A stretch of DNA of 64,000 bases, taken from positions 3,862,877 through 3,926,876 of the forward strand of contig JAQFVV010006216.1 in assembly GCA_028023455.1 (NCBI GenBank), in the 5' to 3' direction. The position numbers and the translations under genes are program-made. Numbering within the stretch: the stretch's first letter is position 1; the number at the start of each line of letters is the position of its first letter. Under the pieces are notes generated by a model, which saw only the letters and a program-made list of their open reading frames with translations, ran no database searches and was not told the origin of the DNA. Below, one piece after another: positions 36,432 through 50,900 of this stretch. Source of the stretch: Epiperipatus broadwayi (lineage: Eukaryota > Onychophora > Udeonychophora > Euonychophora > Peripatidae).

Positions 36432-37036
36432 CGCTTTGGAGGAATATGATAAGGAGATAGGGATAATAATTGAAGAATTTAAGTGAATAATTATCTGGAA
36501 AAGGTAATAAGAAAGAATATAGAAAGAATAGAAAAGAAATATAAAGAGGAAGAAAAAGAAAGTAAAGAAGATATAAAAAGGAAGGATAATAAAAAATATA
36601 TAGGAATTAAAATGAATGATAATAAAATAGTTAAAGGGATAAATACAATTATTAGAACAATTAATAAAAGATTTAAGGATATTATAGAATATAGAATAGT
36701 GAATAGGAAAAGAAAAAATATAATGGAGGTATTGGTTAATAAATATATAAATGGGGAAAGAAAGAATATTAATGGAATGTATGAAATAGAATGTAAAGAT
36801 AAAGGTAATAGAAATAAGTATGTGGGTGAAACAAAAAATTCTATATATACTAGATTGCAGCAGCATGGGTATGATAAAAGATCACCAATATATATGCATA
36901 TTATGAAAACAGGTCATAATATTGGGAAAGAGGGTATAATAATGATTAGTTATACAGATAAAAAAGAGATATGAAAATAAAGGAGGCAATATTAATTAAA
37001 AAAATTAAGCCTAATCTTAATAGGGATGGGGGGTAA
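36432..37036 (+). pseudogene. GIY-YIG endonuclease domain of a Penelope-like element
   Basis: First piece: LEEYDKEIGIIIEEFK (36436-36482), ending in a stop. The next frame (36483-36974) starts in register with the family pattern, NNYLEKVIRKNIERI followed by a lysine/glutamate-rich linker. The nuclease module then reads NGMYEIEC (GIY position), NKYVGET (YIG position), YTRLQQH (catalytic Arg) and KTGHNI. A one-base shift near 36970 leads to KIKEAILIKKIKPNLNRDGG, which holds the metal-binding Glu (EA), and the stop at 37034. All catalytic positions (Tyr, Tyr, Arg, His, Glu, Asn) are present across the two frames. The nuclease nicks target DNA to prime reverse transcription; this copy is broken by at least two frameshifts. 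Confidence 0.85.
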
Positions 37037-37408
37037 GAACAGTGATATTATAAAAAAGGGGAAGAAACTAGAGGTAGGGTTAAAAATGGTTAAGGGTAAT
37101 ATATGAAAGTAGTTATAAAAATAGATAATAGAGGGAGCTATGGGTTAGGGAATATGAAAGGGAGGTTAAAAGGAAGTTCAAATTACTAGTAGAAATGTAG
37201 AATAGAGAGAAGTAGAAGAAGAGAATAAGGTAAAATTTATGTATAATAATTGAGATAATAAGGTAAAAAATGTGTTAAGTAAGAATAGATAAAATTAAAA
37301 GATAACAAAAATAAAGAATGATATATTAATAATGTTAAGGGTAATAATATTAGGGAAGTAAAAAAGGTAGAATGTAAATATATGTTTAAAAATATATATA
37401 ATATAAAA

Positions 37409-38656
37409 TGGTACTGTTCTATTAGCATGTTGAAACCACTTGATGGTGTTTCTATGAAAATGCATATAAATATAATCTTATTGGGCCAACCACATTACTT
37501 GTGAAATAATAATTGTATGGGTTAATGTAATTCATTTATTTTTCTTAATAAATTACTGTAATTCTTTTTACAATTTCTTTTTGTCTCTGAATATAATTAT
37601 AAAAAAATTTATACTCAGACATTTTATCATATTTGTTAATGTAATTCATTGATTGATTTCCTTAATAAATTACTGCCAGATTTATTTGATTAACAATTTT
37701 ATGATGATAAATTTAACAAATGCCTACAAATTTCATCTTAGTTTTGATAATGTAGGGGGGGGTGGTATGCCTTTTCACATCTGCAAGAATTAAAACATCA
37801 ATTAACAGATGTAATTGAAAATATTCTATTCTAGTAGAATTCCCCATGTATGCCAGCACTTCATGCTGGGAAAATCCCTCTCCTTCCTGCAAACTTTAAA
37901 ATGTCTACTATCATTGCTTGACAGATAACTAACTACATCATGGTGGAAGAAGTGAGAATGCTTTAATTACTGAACTGTATTTGACTCTTTGTTTTTGGTC
38001 ATTTTTGAAAAGAAAAATTAATCTTTATTTTTTCCAATAGCTATCTTTGAAAGAATATATAACTAAGATATGATGGATAACATTAATGGCACACCTATTA
38101 ATAACAGTTAATATTTTTTCATCTCGATTGTTTTTTTGTTTTTTTGCAATTAAAAATGTATTCTTTTTATAATTTCTTTTTGTTTCTGGATATAACTACA
38201 AGAAATTTTATGGTCAAACATTTTAATTCTCATAGGTGTTCTCATGAACCATGACCTTTTTCAGGAAAACAGTGAAATTGTGGTTTCCCCTAACCTTTTC
38301 TAATTATTTACACCATATATGTTGGGTTCAGAAGCAGGATAATGGGCTTATAATTATTACTTTTTAATACCACATTAGGTAAGTTGTACCATAATTACTT
38401 TTGAATGCAGATTGCAATAGTTCTGCAAACTTTAAATCCACCCATCCTAAAATGGTATGGTAGTGAAGTGTTAACATTGCTAAAAATAGTATTGTGTGCA
38501 CTCACACAAACTGTACAAGACAAAGCAAGCTATTAGTTACAACAGAAAAAAAGTGGCTATTTGGTTTGGCTGTGGCCCACAAAATGGCATATTTATATGC
38601 ATTTGGATGGGCTCAATGCCATTAAGTGGTTTCAATATGCTAATAGAACAGTACTA
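37409..38656. mobile_element. Non-autonomous DNA transposon with long TIRs, nested in the Penelope element
   Basis: The left end TGGTACTGTTCTATTAGCAT and the reverse complement of the right end, TAGTACTGTTCTATTAGCAT, match over at least 36 bp (through GTTGAAACCACTT) with few mismatches. Weaker similarity runs for some 80 bp. ATAAAA directly outside both ends is a possible 6 bp target duplication. There is no transposase frame. Internally, 37558-37632 and 38155-38228 are a direct repeat (TTCTTTTTGT.TCTG.ATATAA), and TTAATGTAATTCATT..TTCTTAATAAATTACTG is duplicated at 37513-37556 and 37636-37675. Superfamily undetermined. Confidence 0.8.
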
Positions 38657-38896
38657 ATAAAATATTATGAATATTAGAATAATATGAAGATAGGAAAGGG
38701 TAATTAATAATTAAAACTTAAAAAAGTAATTTTATATAAGAGATATAATATGTATTAAAGATTTATAAAAAGTTAATAGAAAATTAATATTTTAAGTTAA
38801 TAGAAAATTAATATTTTTGAGAATTGAAAAATTTGTATAAAATATAAAATGTATTATGTAATGGTTGTATTGTTATATGTATTTGAATTTTATAGA
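38657..38896 (+). other. 3' untranslated part of the Penelope element
   Basis: Purine-rich, with a duplicated AAGTTAATAGAAAATTAATATTTT (38771-38817). Its composition equals that of 37040-37408, which supports continuity across the nested insertion. Confidence 0.55.
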
Positions 38897-38933
38897 TCTG
38901 ATGAAGATTGCAAGGTACAGTTGAAACTGTAAT
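38897..38933 (+). ncRNA. Possible degenerate hammerhead-ribozyme motif of the Penelope element
   Basis: Contains CTGATGA (38898-38904) and GAAAC (38923-38927) 18 bp apart, the two conserved core strings of a hammerhead ribozyme. Hammerhead motifs are known in Penelope-like elements. Stem II would be only three weak pairs (ATT with AGT), and stem III is not convincing, so self-cleavage by this copy is unlikely. Confidence 0.3.
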
Positions 38934-38950
38934 AATAATAATAATAAGTT

Positions 38951-41900
38951 TTTGCTGAAAAAAGTGTAAGAAGAATTATTTGAATTGGAATAATCTATAA
39001 ACTTAAATTAAAAAAAAGATTTCTAAAATAGATAATAGACATTTCATCAAAAATGTGGTCTACAAGTTTTACTTTAAAAAAAATTGTAAACTAGATAGTG
39101 GAATTTTTACAATTATCAATAGATCTATTTTAACATAAAACATGCTTGTTTTAATTTCAGATCAGAATTCAATCAAAATATTAATTGGACCTTTTGTTTT
39201 AAATGTTTATCTAAATGTCTATTTTATATTAAAATTCTATTTTAAATTCAAAATTATTTTTATTCTTAATGTTATTATTCCAGTGTACTTGTAGATAATA
39301 TCTATAAATAAATTTGGCTGTTTATTTCTACTTTTTCTTTCAACTTTATATATATTTGTGCACACACTTTTATATCTTTCATATATGCATAAATAAATTC
39401 ATTCAAGTCTATAATAATATAATATATGTCAAAATTATCACCTATTATAAAAGATCAAAAGATTCTCTTGTTATCTTATGAAGATCAGAGCACCATGAAT
39501 AGATGTATTCATTGTAGTTTTGATCCCATGTTCAATATTTAGAGTACTTTTAGTTCATAGTATGAGGTAGGGTGATTAAATCCCTTGGTTTATATATATA
39601 TATTGTAATCTCTCTATCATAGGTCATATGTATAACTTCTAAGAATTTAATAAAAAGGGCTATTGTGTGTTTTAAAAATGTTTTAAAGGTATTTAAAAAA
39701 AGAAATTTGTAAGAAATGAAAAGTTTTGCTTCTTTATTACTTTTAAAATTTGATTTGAAAATAAAAATAATTGTTTGCAAAATGTTAAATGTAAATCAAA
39801 AATAATAATAGTGCAAATGCAGGTAATTTTCAGGACAATGGTAGTGTATTCTATTGTTGCTATGGGGGTTTTAATTGCTGATAGGCAACAAGATAAAGTA
39901 TCATTCTTATCAGCCATAGTTTTACTAGTTTTGTACTGCTCAGAAATTACTGGCTGTAAAATAATTGGTATTTCCTCATATTCAAATTTATATACCATGA
40001 AGGGGTACAAATCCAGTTGAAGTGCTTATTCCATCTTTCTGAAAATGTAGTCTTTATCGAGCCTAAAAATGGAAAATAAATAGATTGATACACCAAAGGA
40101 GAAAAACATGCTTATATTGAACATTTATTATGCATAATTAAAAGAAATTTTATCAGAAGAATCTGCTTGCTTTTATTATAAATATATGAAGCCATTGAAA
40201 TATATGAATAATGACTGGATATTTTAACACACATATGAAGCATTTATTTGGTTTTTGTCTCCACAAAATACAGTGAAAAGAAACTTATTGTTATTCAGAA
40301 AATATTATAATTTATACATTTATAAATAAAACCATGACACTATGTGAATAATGACTAGAGATCTCAATATTCATTGAACAATTAATATTTTAAATGCAAA
40401 AGAAAGAAAAAAACATTACATATATGTTGAGCTCAACAGTCAAAGAAGAATCAGAAAAAATTGATAAGATTATTTTAAATGACTTTATGGCAGATATATA
40501 TTTGCAATAGACTCATTTTCCTCTTGTATTAAAAAATGTATTGATATTTTTTTTATTATAATAAAGTTAAAGTCACATGATACATAATAATTTGTTATTA
40601 TTATGATTAACCTTGGAACTGCAAATCAATTAAGTTTTGGAGAAAATTTCTCAAGGCACTTCTAAATATTTTTTTCCACATGTATTTATTTTAGGTATTA
40701 TGTAAATATAAAAGACATTAAATTATTTATATTTTTGTCAATATTGATATTATTATAAATAAATTATTATTTTAAAATATTATTTCTCATAAATTTTCTC
40801 ATTTGTCAGATAAGTATTTTATTTACATATCTAGAATAAAATATTACCATTTCTGACAACATTCATTTAAATACCTACCTATTGAATGATAATATATACA
40901 TGAAGTGAATGGTAATTAGAAAATATGACCAAATCTACATGAAGACTTGTAAATTGATGTAAATTTTAATCTGCTCAATATCTGTTGCTATAAACAAGTA
41001 GGATAAAATTTTAAGTTGTAGTTTCTCTGTCTTGTACACTGTCACTCACTGGTCATTAGTAAATATATAATCATTCCCCTAGAATAATCTTTATAATAAG
41101 CAAATGGCTGAGGAGTTTTTCTCAAGGAAATTCCATTACAATACATATACAAAACCTTATCTTTGTCTATTAAAAGATGCTCCTTCATCCAAAGTAGAGT
41201 TTAAATTCTTATTATAATTACCTAGTTCAATGCCACTTTTTTTTAAAAAAAAAAAAAAGAATTCAAATAATGAAACTGTGACTATCTTTTTCATTTTTTC
41301 TTTTATAAATAAGCCATTTTTTATATCATTTAACAAGTGTTCTAATTTTAAAAATTTATTAAAAACTCATTTCTGATCTTCTTTCAATAGCAGATAATAA
41401 ATCTGTGCTTTTTTTATTCTCCAGGATGATAACCTGACCAAAAAAACTCATTTATGTAAATATTTTCCATTCATTACTTCACATTATGATATTTGTTAAG
41501 CCATTTTTTTAAATTCTTGTCTAAATGAATATAAATAAAATTGGAAAATTAGTAATCAATAAGAAAAATCACATTTGATTTCTCATATTTAATCTTTATG
41601 AACTAGCTAAATAATTTTAATCCCAAAAATTTCAGTATTTACTATGTGCACCCCCTCAAACTACTATTTTTATAACACTGTTATGCATTTTTTCCAAATC
41701 TATAAACATTATTCCAACTGATTTGACTTGTCAATTGCACTTTTCCCACATTTGCTTTGGAATAAATAAATATTCTTTCTACATGTAATATTTTAGGAAT
41801 AAATTCACATTGTCCTCTTTCATATTACCAAATCATAATTTCTATTTGTTCTTTATGTTGGTTAACAAAAATATTAATGTCATTTGTCTGTTATAATTTA

Positions 41901-44900
41901 AACGTTTCTTTGTATTTTTTTAAAAAGTTGTTTGAAAAGTTATTTGAGTTTTATTTTTCAGGATCTTCTTTCTTCTATACTTTGATATTTATTGATCTTT
42001 TCTGGTTTAAGTGTTTTATTATTTTAGTTCTTTTCTTTATAATTTTTCACCTTTTTCACATTAATTTTTATATGAGCAATCACTAAACTTTGGGATTTTT
42101 ATTGGTTCTGTGATTTTTTCTTTCTTTGATTAATAATTTTTGACAAAGCAATATTCTGTCATTTATTTTTATCAATGCTAGATTTGTTTTATATTGAGTT
42201 TTATAACTGAGTTTCATTATTTAAAATTTTTTATGTTTACATTAGTACATAATTTTTTTCATGTTTCATTGTTTGTTTGCTTTTCTTTTTCATAGTAACC
42301 TATTTATATCTGGGTTTTTTTTTTCTGCAATGAGTTTTTTTCTTATGGGACCAAGATTTCTTTCTGTATTTTTATATTTATGCTTAAAACTTTTTTTTAT
42401 TTTTATATTTATCTTCATAGAGCATTTTTATTAGAAACAATTTATTTTATTTACTTTATTTACAGAGATATCTGCTGTAAATTTGAGTAATCAGTGACAC
42501 TAGATATTAATATTATATTCAAATCTCAGACTAGTTTATTGCTATTCACTTTATATAGCCTACTTCACATGCTTTCTTTGCACAAAGAGAAATTTGAAAC
42601 TTTCATTATATAAAAGTTCAATATTGAACTTCTTTGTCCATTTTTTTAATCTTATTATTTTTATTTCTGTGGCAGTAGACATTTTATTTTTATTAAAACA
42701 TAATTCTATTCACATTGATTTACTCTATAGATTCTAATTTTACTGTCTTGAAGATGGTTGTATGACATTTAGTTTTCTATATTTTGCTGCCATATATATT
42801 TACGTATGTTTATGCTGAAAAAATATTTACACTCATTCTGTCCATATAAGTATACCAATCATTTAATTGTTCCAAAGTTTTGTGATACCTTTGTTTTTTT
42901 ATGATTTTTGTTGAATGATTTCTGTAATACATATAAAACATATTCACCCCCCCCCCATTTTGATTAACATCCACACATAAGTAAGGCTATGACTTATTTA
43001 GAAAAACAGTAAACAGTTTTGCTTAGAAAAGTTTTTCAATGATTACACAAAGTCAAATCTGGAAAAGACAAATATGTCCAAATATATCACATGCTAATTT
43101 TGTCATTTTTTATTTGACATCTAGTGGTACTATCTTTTACCTTTTTCTGCAAAACTTTAATACTTTGCTTAATTGTATATATCTGTTGCATTTTATCAGA
43201 CATATCTTTCCAATGATAGTAATCTCTATTGCATTTCTTTAGAATATCTTTGAAATCATATTAGAAATAGACTACACCTCTTTCATGAAAGTTATGCCTA
43301 AATCACAATTAAGTGTTTTTTATACAAATGTGTTATTATTTAATTATTTCATATGCCTAGCACAAAAAAAGATGTGCCATTGCAATAGTATTGTCAATAG
43401 CAAATAATCTTTTGATTCTTGATATATTTTTAAAATTTATAGAGCTACCTTAATTTAAGTATTTTTAGTGCTTTATGTTATTTTATAAAAGGTTCTTAAC
43501 TTGCATTCATAGAATAAATTGAATAAAATAACATTGACTTATATGAAATTAATTTAATTGTAATATTTATACCATTATGATGAAGTATTGTATTTTTAAT
43601 TTGTTAAATGCAGCACCAGTACATTAAAGTCTGTGTTGTATTGCACACCTAAATTTATTTCTCTATCTAAAGAACTATCAAAATATTCTAATATTTATTA
43701 AGTTGATAAAGATGTTAATGCTTGAATGTAATTTGTTATTAATAAACTTTACTTTATTCAAAAAGTTGATAAATATCTAAATTAAACATTTCTGAAGATT
43801 TTTCATCCAAACTGTTTTAAAAAACTTAAGTTTTTGTATATGAATTATTAAAGCCAAGTTTTTATAGTTTTTATGTAAAACATTAAGATCAACCTACAGA
43901 TTGTCCAATCCAAAAAAGAAAAATGTTCTAAATACAAAAAGAAAAAGTCATTGGTTTTGGTTTTAATCAAATGAAATTAAAAACTTCATTATCAATATTT
44001 TTTATGCAGAATATCTGTGCATTTTATTTTAACATTTAATATGTACTATACTCTTCCACTTTTCTAAGACACCTATTCTCAAATTTTCACTCTTCAGTTT
44101 TATCCTTTTATTAATAATTAATATCTTATATATGTTTTTATTATGAAAATTTTACCAATATAAGTAAACAGATGTAATTAGATAAAATTAAATTTTTTTT
44201 ATTGTTTTGACTTTAAAAAATTAAAGAAAGTTCTGTTTAGAAGATTGTAATACAATTAGTTTCTTATAAAATTTGAAGTCATCAGTGATGATGAATGATA
44301 TGAAATAAGATACATAAATTTATCCCAGAAATTAAACTTAAAAATATTTAAAAAAGAACAATAATTCAGTTTATATAAAAAATACATTAATTAAATTATC
44401 TATTATTTGTACAAAAAATTATTTTATATCTATGCATTTGTAAGTATTTTATTTTTTACTTTGTGCTAAAATCATATTGTGCTTGAATGTTTATTTATTT
44501 TATGAGCTAAATATCTGATATAGATTTATGTCTATCCTTGAAGTGATTTTTTATGTTAAAAATATCACTTGCTAATATTCTATTATGCCAATATATTTTT
44601 TTTATTTAAAAATGCAGTAATCTTTACTGCATAATCATAAAATAAGTTGGTAAAATAGTACATAAAAGAAAGGTGTATGTAAATTTTACAACAAATCATA
44701 TTATTTTAATTTTTATATACATATTGCAAAGGATGCTATTTTCTATTTAAAGAAGAAAAAACCAAGGCAGGATTGCTATATAATTTTAAAAAAATCAAAT
44801 ATTTACTAAAAACTTTAAAATTATTTGATATAATTGTTTATATTAATTTTTAGTTTAGTTTTTACATTTAAATATTAGACACATATGCGTATATATTGTA

Positions 44901-47900
44901 GATAGATACTAACATTGCCCATGACAGCTTCTCAAATTAAAATAAAGTTAGAATAGGAAAATGATTAAATTTACTTCATGTTTTTGATATCAATCTGTAA
45001 CTTATTTAAAATATTTACATTCATTAAATGATAATATGAGAATTATCAAACATTTTTTAAAAGTAATAATGTAAACATTTATAATTTGTTATAAATAGTT
45101 GTAAAAAAGAGAAAAGTATAATTCAAAACAAATGATAATTTTTTTATTCTATCTCTTTAGAAATTTTATCTACTAGTTTTAATTTTAAAAAGAAAATAAG
45201 TCAATTTTTTTCTCTTCAGAAATTTGTTTAGTTTTATTTTTTTTAATAATAATAATAAGACATAAATATGTAAAGGTTTTTTTTTAAAAAGAAAAAAATT
45301 AGATTTTAACATTTTTGTTAAGCAATTTTGTTTTAATTAATTAAAGTTTTTTTCTTTTTATCTATCTAAAACAAAAGTAATGTTATTCAAATCAAAATGT
45401 AATTAAAAGTTTATCTTGTTTTTGACATAAGAGAAAACTAACTACAGTGAAATTTTTATGATTGAAATTTAAAAAAAGGGGGGAGAAATAACCATATAAC
45501 CTTTTGTAAAAATAGATTCAATTGGTCCAAATTTAATATGGTCATATATGAGAGAAGATGTAATTGAATGAATATGAGATTGTTTCAAAAATAATATGGA
45601 GACAGATCAATGTACTAATTGTCCATGTTTTAAAAAACAGTCTTCATTCAGCTTTTAAAGAAAACCACAGCAACAGTTATTTTTGATTCATCTGTTGAAA
45701 AAACAAGTAGTTCAGCTGTAAAGAGAATAGTGAGAAATAATTTTATAGTCAGAAATAAGTAAGGTTTATCTCACTGCTAATTTAGCAAAAACAAATTTTA
45801 AAGTGGATTTAACTAAAACTATGTGCTAAGTTTTATCTAAAAGTTGAGCATGCTCAAATCTCATAATAAAGCCTTTTCACTAAAAGAAAACATAAAAGAA
45901 TACTCCTGAAGAAATTTGCAACAAGCCTTGTTTTCACCCAAAAGCATGACTATCATATGTGCATTAGCCTGATCTATAAATTAGTAGTTTGAAAAAAGTA
46001 AATAGATTGAGACTGTGTAAAATGTGAAAATATTCTATTGTAAAAATGGATAAATGGTATTCTGAATGACTTAGAGACTTTTAAAATTATGATGATAGTA
46101 ACAATATATTACATCAGCTAAGCTCAGTGGTTGTTTAGTTATTTTTAATTTTTACTACAGAGGTATCTATTAAGATAAAAGGAAATTTCAAAGCAATAAT
46201 AATATGAATAATTATAAAGTAGATAAATAAACTAGAAAGAGGAAAAACTTTACTCATCACTGTGCAGCACATTTAAACATACATTTCCCTTCATCAATAT
46301 ATATTCTCTGAACAATAAATATTTTGCACTTTAAGTAATATCTTCCAAGAATTTTAATGTCCTTTAGTTTTCTTTAATACCTTATATAGCAAATATCTAT
46401 CACCAAATAATTATTTATTGACATGATCTTATCTAATCTACTATTGTAGAGTGAAACATACCCTTTTAATAGCATGATACACTATAATGAATTTCTTGTG
46501 CCATCACCATAATGATAATTTAAATGAATGGATTAAAAATCAATGAACTAATAAATAATGATATCAGTGTTCTTCTTGTTAATATTGGAAAGTATGCATT
46601 GTATTGTGTTGCTAAATAAATGACTGGCATTCTGGAAGATTATAGGAAACATACATTTCTTTTATAAGCTAATGTATCCTAATATATTATAATAATAGTG
46701 ATAACAGTTGCAGAAAACAAAATATATAAAATTTAGAGAATTATAGCTCTTTTTCCAATATCACTTGAAATAATAGAAAAAAGGGTACCTTTTATATTTT
46801 TCTACTACCCCTTCAACAACACAGCAAAATGATTAAGTTTAATTATTGTACTTTTATTAATAAAATAATTAAATAATGTGTAGTTTGAAAAATGGATTAA
46901 GTAATCCAAAGCAAGATTAAATAAATATTCATTTCTTTTAATTACAATCCCAGCTTTGGAATTGAAGCATTTATGGAATATGTTCATTTTTGATGTTGAT
47001 ATATTGGATGCATTAGAATTGATCATCTGATTTACTAAGATTTCTGTCATAAATAAGACAAGACAAATTGCATATAGAAACACACAAAACCAGATTTAAA
47101 TAATCAACAAATACATTTATTAACATTTTAAATACACATAAGCAAAATTTATTTACAATATCATTGAAAGCTATCTGCCAAACATAGGCACTGTTAAAAT
47201 ATTTAGTAGGATGTTACAATGGATAATACAAAATTGCCTCATTAACAAACTATTTCTTGTAGTTATCAAACATGTAGATGAATTATCAAGCATATATTTG
47301 CTTAAAGTAAATAGTTTCATATTTGGCTGATTTATTTTTAATCTGTTCTAGCTAAATCATCCCATTAACAAATGTTTAATATAAAAATAAGAATAGCTTA
47401 AACTATAAGCTAAGTAATACAGTTTTATGAAATATATTTTTTGTCAGGTAACAACTTATAATACCTTTATTAGCAAACTTAACACATTACAGATTTAAAT
47501 AACTTTAACCTGAACTATTCTGTGACTGAGTTTAAACTAGAAAATTTGTATGATAATAATGACTATTGTATCCCAACAAATAAAATAATTATTGTCTAGC
47601 ACTATTTTCTTTAGATAAAATAATAAAAATGTTATGGAACATTAATCAGCAATCATGTACAAACATATTATACTAGGTTTATGTCCACTTAATAATAATG
47701 AAAGATTTAACTTTAAAATGACTTACTATCCATTGGCAAATTATCCCCAGATGGTGATGAAAAAAAATAACATTGTGTATGTGCATTTTCTATTATGCTA
47801 TGTATTGAAAACAAGCATTTAAAATTATTAATACCTTGTTGGATTGCTTGTAAACCACTGGAAAGGCTCAGCAGCACAATACAGACACTGTTTCACTAAT

Positions 47901-50900
47901 CAAAGCACTATAAATAACAAAGTGCATCTTGGAGAAGTAAATACTTTAATATCTAACCTATCATTGCCATATAATTTTTAATAAGTGCAAACAACTTCAC
48001 CTTCCATGGTGGAAATATTTAATAACATCATGAGGATAGATGAACAAAGATGGGCTCTGCAGAGCAAAACACCTATATTTTATCAAAAAATGTATGTGTG
48101 GATAAGGTCTCAACACATAAGAAAAATGGAATACATACAATAAAACAATCATCTCATGGGATCTAGGTAATTTAATGATATACAAAAGCAATCTTGAAAT
48201 ATAAAAAGCACTATCCCCTCATGGAATAAAAAATGTGAACAATGGGGAGAGTGCATCCATCTACCAAAGCACAATAAGCAAAGCAACATCAAATAAAGTC
48301 TAATGCTCAAAGGCATAAATCCTAGACTAAATGATGGCAAAATAACAAAATTATCACTGATAAACTAGGTAAATTAAGATTCACACTAAAAATTGCAAAC
48401 ATTAAGCAATGTCTGAAACCAACAAGTTTACTACCAGTCAAATGACTGTAAAATATATAAAATAGCACAATAAAATTCTATGTTAAATAAGGAATACACA
48501 CACATACAATGAAAGAATAAAAGTTTATAAAGATAAAGTAGACACAATAGCAAAATAAATATTAGTAAAAATGACTCATAAATGCTCAATTATATTGTCT
48601 GTTTACCTATAAGTGAATGAAATACTCATAATCATTATTTTTAAAAAAATGTAAGAGATTAATATCTCTACTTGAATAAGAGTACAAGGCATTATAAAAT
48701 TTACATTAAACCAGAAAATATAAAATTATATAAATTTTACATTACATGTGTAGGAATACCTATGCATTCTATAATATACCCATTAAAGAATAATATCAAA
48801 AATACCTTGACATATATATATATATATATATAACATCTTAGTTCTTTAGAAGAACTTCCATAGTGAGCAGTTTGTTGAGGGCATGGTGTCCTTTCTCAGT
48901 GAATTATCTATAGAATGAAGTATCCATACTAAACAAACACATTTTCTTTCAGAGAAAACTAAAGGCAAATATGACTTTCCAAAAGTAAGCATAAATAATA
49001 AAATATGAACAAAGTTCTTATTCTAAATAAGTAATAAAAAATTGGATTCATTTTTAAAGAAATTGGTTAACCATAAGCTAGTTTGGCTAAGAAATTTTCC
49101 TTTAGTAACATATAATAAGAATTAATCAGGTCATTCATTGAATTTTGGGTGTCCACGGTTCCATTGGAAAATAAGCAATACTTTTTCTTTTTCATTTCTT
49201 TGAAAAGCATATTTAAAAAAAACAATTCTTAATTTTGTTAAAATTCACTTAAAAATATCTCCCATAATTTTGTTTGTTTAATTGTTCGCATCTCAACATG
49301 ACACATTTATTAAATGTCCAATGTTGTTATATCTGCAAACTATATTTCCTTCATAAAGTTTTTCCATTAATTTTCTTAGTTCAAATTTATTCAAGTATTT
49401 GTTTGAAATGAAATACTGAGGAGACCAAGCATATTGAAAGTTCTCCTGCATTTTTTATATATTTTTTAAAATTCAATTGTCTTCTAAGTATTTTCCTTTT
49501 CTAGCAGAATTCTGAGAAAGCAAAACACATATTAAAGAGTCTTCCTATATCAAAGATAAGAGGTTATTCAGCAATTATAAATTTCATATTCAGTATTTTG
49601 AACTATTCATTAAAGTTAATATAACTTCAGCATTGAAATATTTATAACAGGTAATAATTAATTAACGTATCTTTAGCTCAAAATTTTAAGTCTTTTTTTT
49701 CTAAAAAAAAATTTTTGTTTCTTCCTCCTAAAGGTGAAACATAAAACCAAGAAATAAAATAGTTCAATGTCAAGCATGATTTCATAAGTTAATATAAAAG
49801 TATAAATCATCCAGTTTCTTTCATAATTTACTTCTAAGCATAATTGATGAAATTGAATAATTATAAACTGATTATCTGTACATAGCATGATTTTAATAAT
49901 TAAGAGAGTCCAAATTGAATCCAGCAATAAAAAAGAATACCTTATTGAAGTTGCTAACACTGCATTGTAGCTTAACTAAATATAAAAAATTAGTACATTT
50001 AACATTTAGATAATAAAATAAAAATAATTAAAAAAAATTATTACTGTTATTTAAGATTGCAGTGAACAGCAGTGGTTAGTCAGGAGATGAAGAAAACAAA
50101 AGAGCCAACCTGAAAACTAACAATCCTATCTTTTTATATTCCCATTGACAGATGTCATAAATTAACAACCATGCATAAAATCAATGATTCCTGTTAATGA
50201 AAATGTTAATAATGATGAGGAACTCATTAGTAAAATTATGCAACTTTGTTCTACTGCTTTTAAAAATTCACATGATCTTAATGGCTAAGTTGAAGAAAAT
50301 ATCTATTTAACTTGTCTTATTAATTAATAAAATTTAATAAAAAAATAAAATAAGATAATAAATTATATTACATTTTTTTAAAACAATATATTAGCTTTTC
50401 TTCCACCTAAGTTTATCAGAAATTCTAACTTAAATTTTTTTAACCCTCTATTTACTGAGTTTAACATAAATTTTCTCTCTCATACACACATGTACATAGG
50501 AAATTATATTTTTCTAAGTTAAATCTAACTTAATAATTAACTTATATTTCTTTAAACAATTTAATATTATCTAAACAAATCAATTAACTTTAATCAGAGA
50601 TACTTTTTTAAAGTTTACTAAATAAGATTTTAATCTGGATGATTAATTACTCTGAATTCAATTAAATAATTGTATTTTAATACTAATAAACTATCTGTTA
50701 ATATTTTTTAAAACTAACTATAAAATTAACTCTGTCTAGCTTTCTTTCTTCCTAAAGCATGCATAAATTCTAGAACTAAACTTAAACCTTTGTAACAGCT
50801 TTTCATTTATAAGATATTATTTATCTGATGCTCATAATGAACTAAATAAAATAAAATATTGATGCATAAGAGGTAAATAACATAATTTACACAACATAAA

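Larger units (their letters stand above)
36430..38950 (+). mobile_element. 5'-truncated Penelope-like element, interrupted
   Basis: At 36430 the base composition switches to a strong A/G bias on the plus strand, and the coding remains of a Penelope-like element (PLE) begin: the C-terminal end of the RT region, then a GIY-YIG endonuclease. The purine-rich 3' part continues to 37408, is interrupted by a TIR element (37409-38656), and resumes with the same bias until about 38950. There it ends in a CTGATGA...GAAAC motif and a short (TAA)n tract. PLEs are retroelements with RT plus a GIY-YIG nuclease. The truncated 5' end is normal for this class. Confidence 0.75.

Noticed and set aside
36426-36866. 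146-residue minus-strand frame rich in Phe, Ile and Tyr
   Set aside because: A shadow of the lysine-rich GIY-YIG reading on the plus strand; the composition follows from reverse-complemented AAA/ATA codons.
47997-48340. Two adjacent minus-strand frames of 63-64 residues
   Set aside because: Hydrophobic, low-information translations without a domain or conserved neighbour; no evidence of coding.
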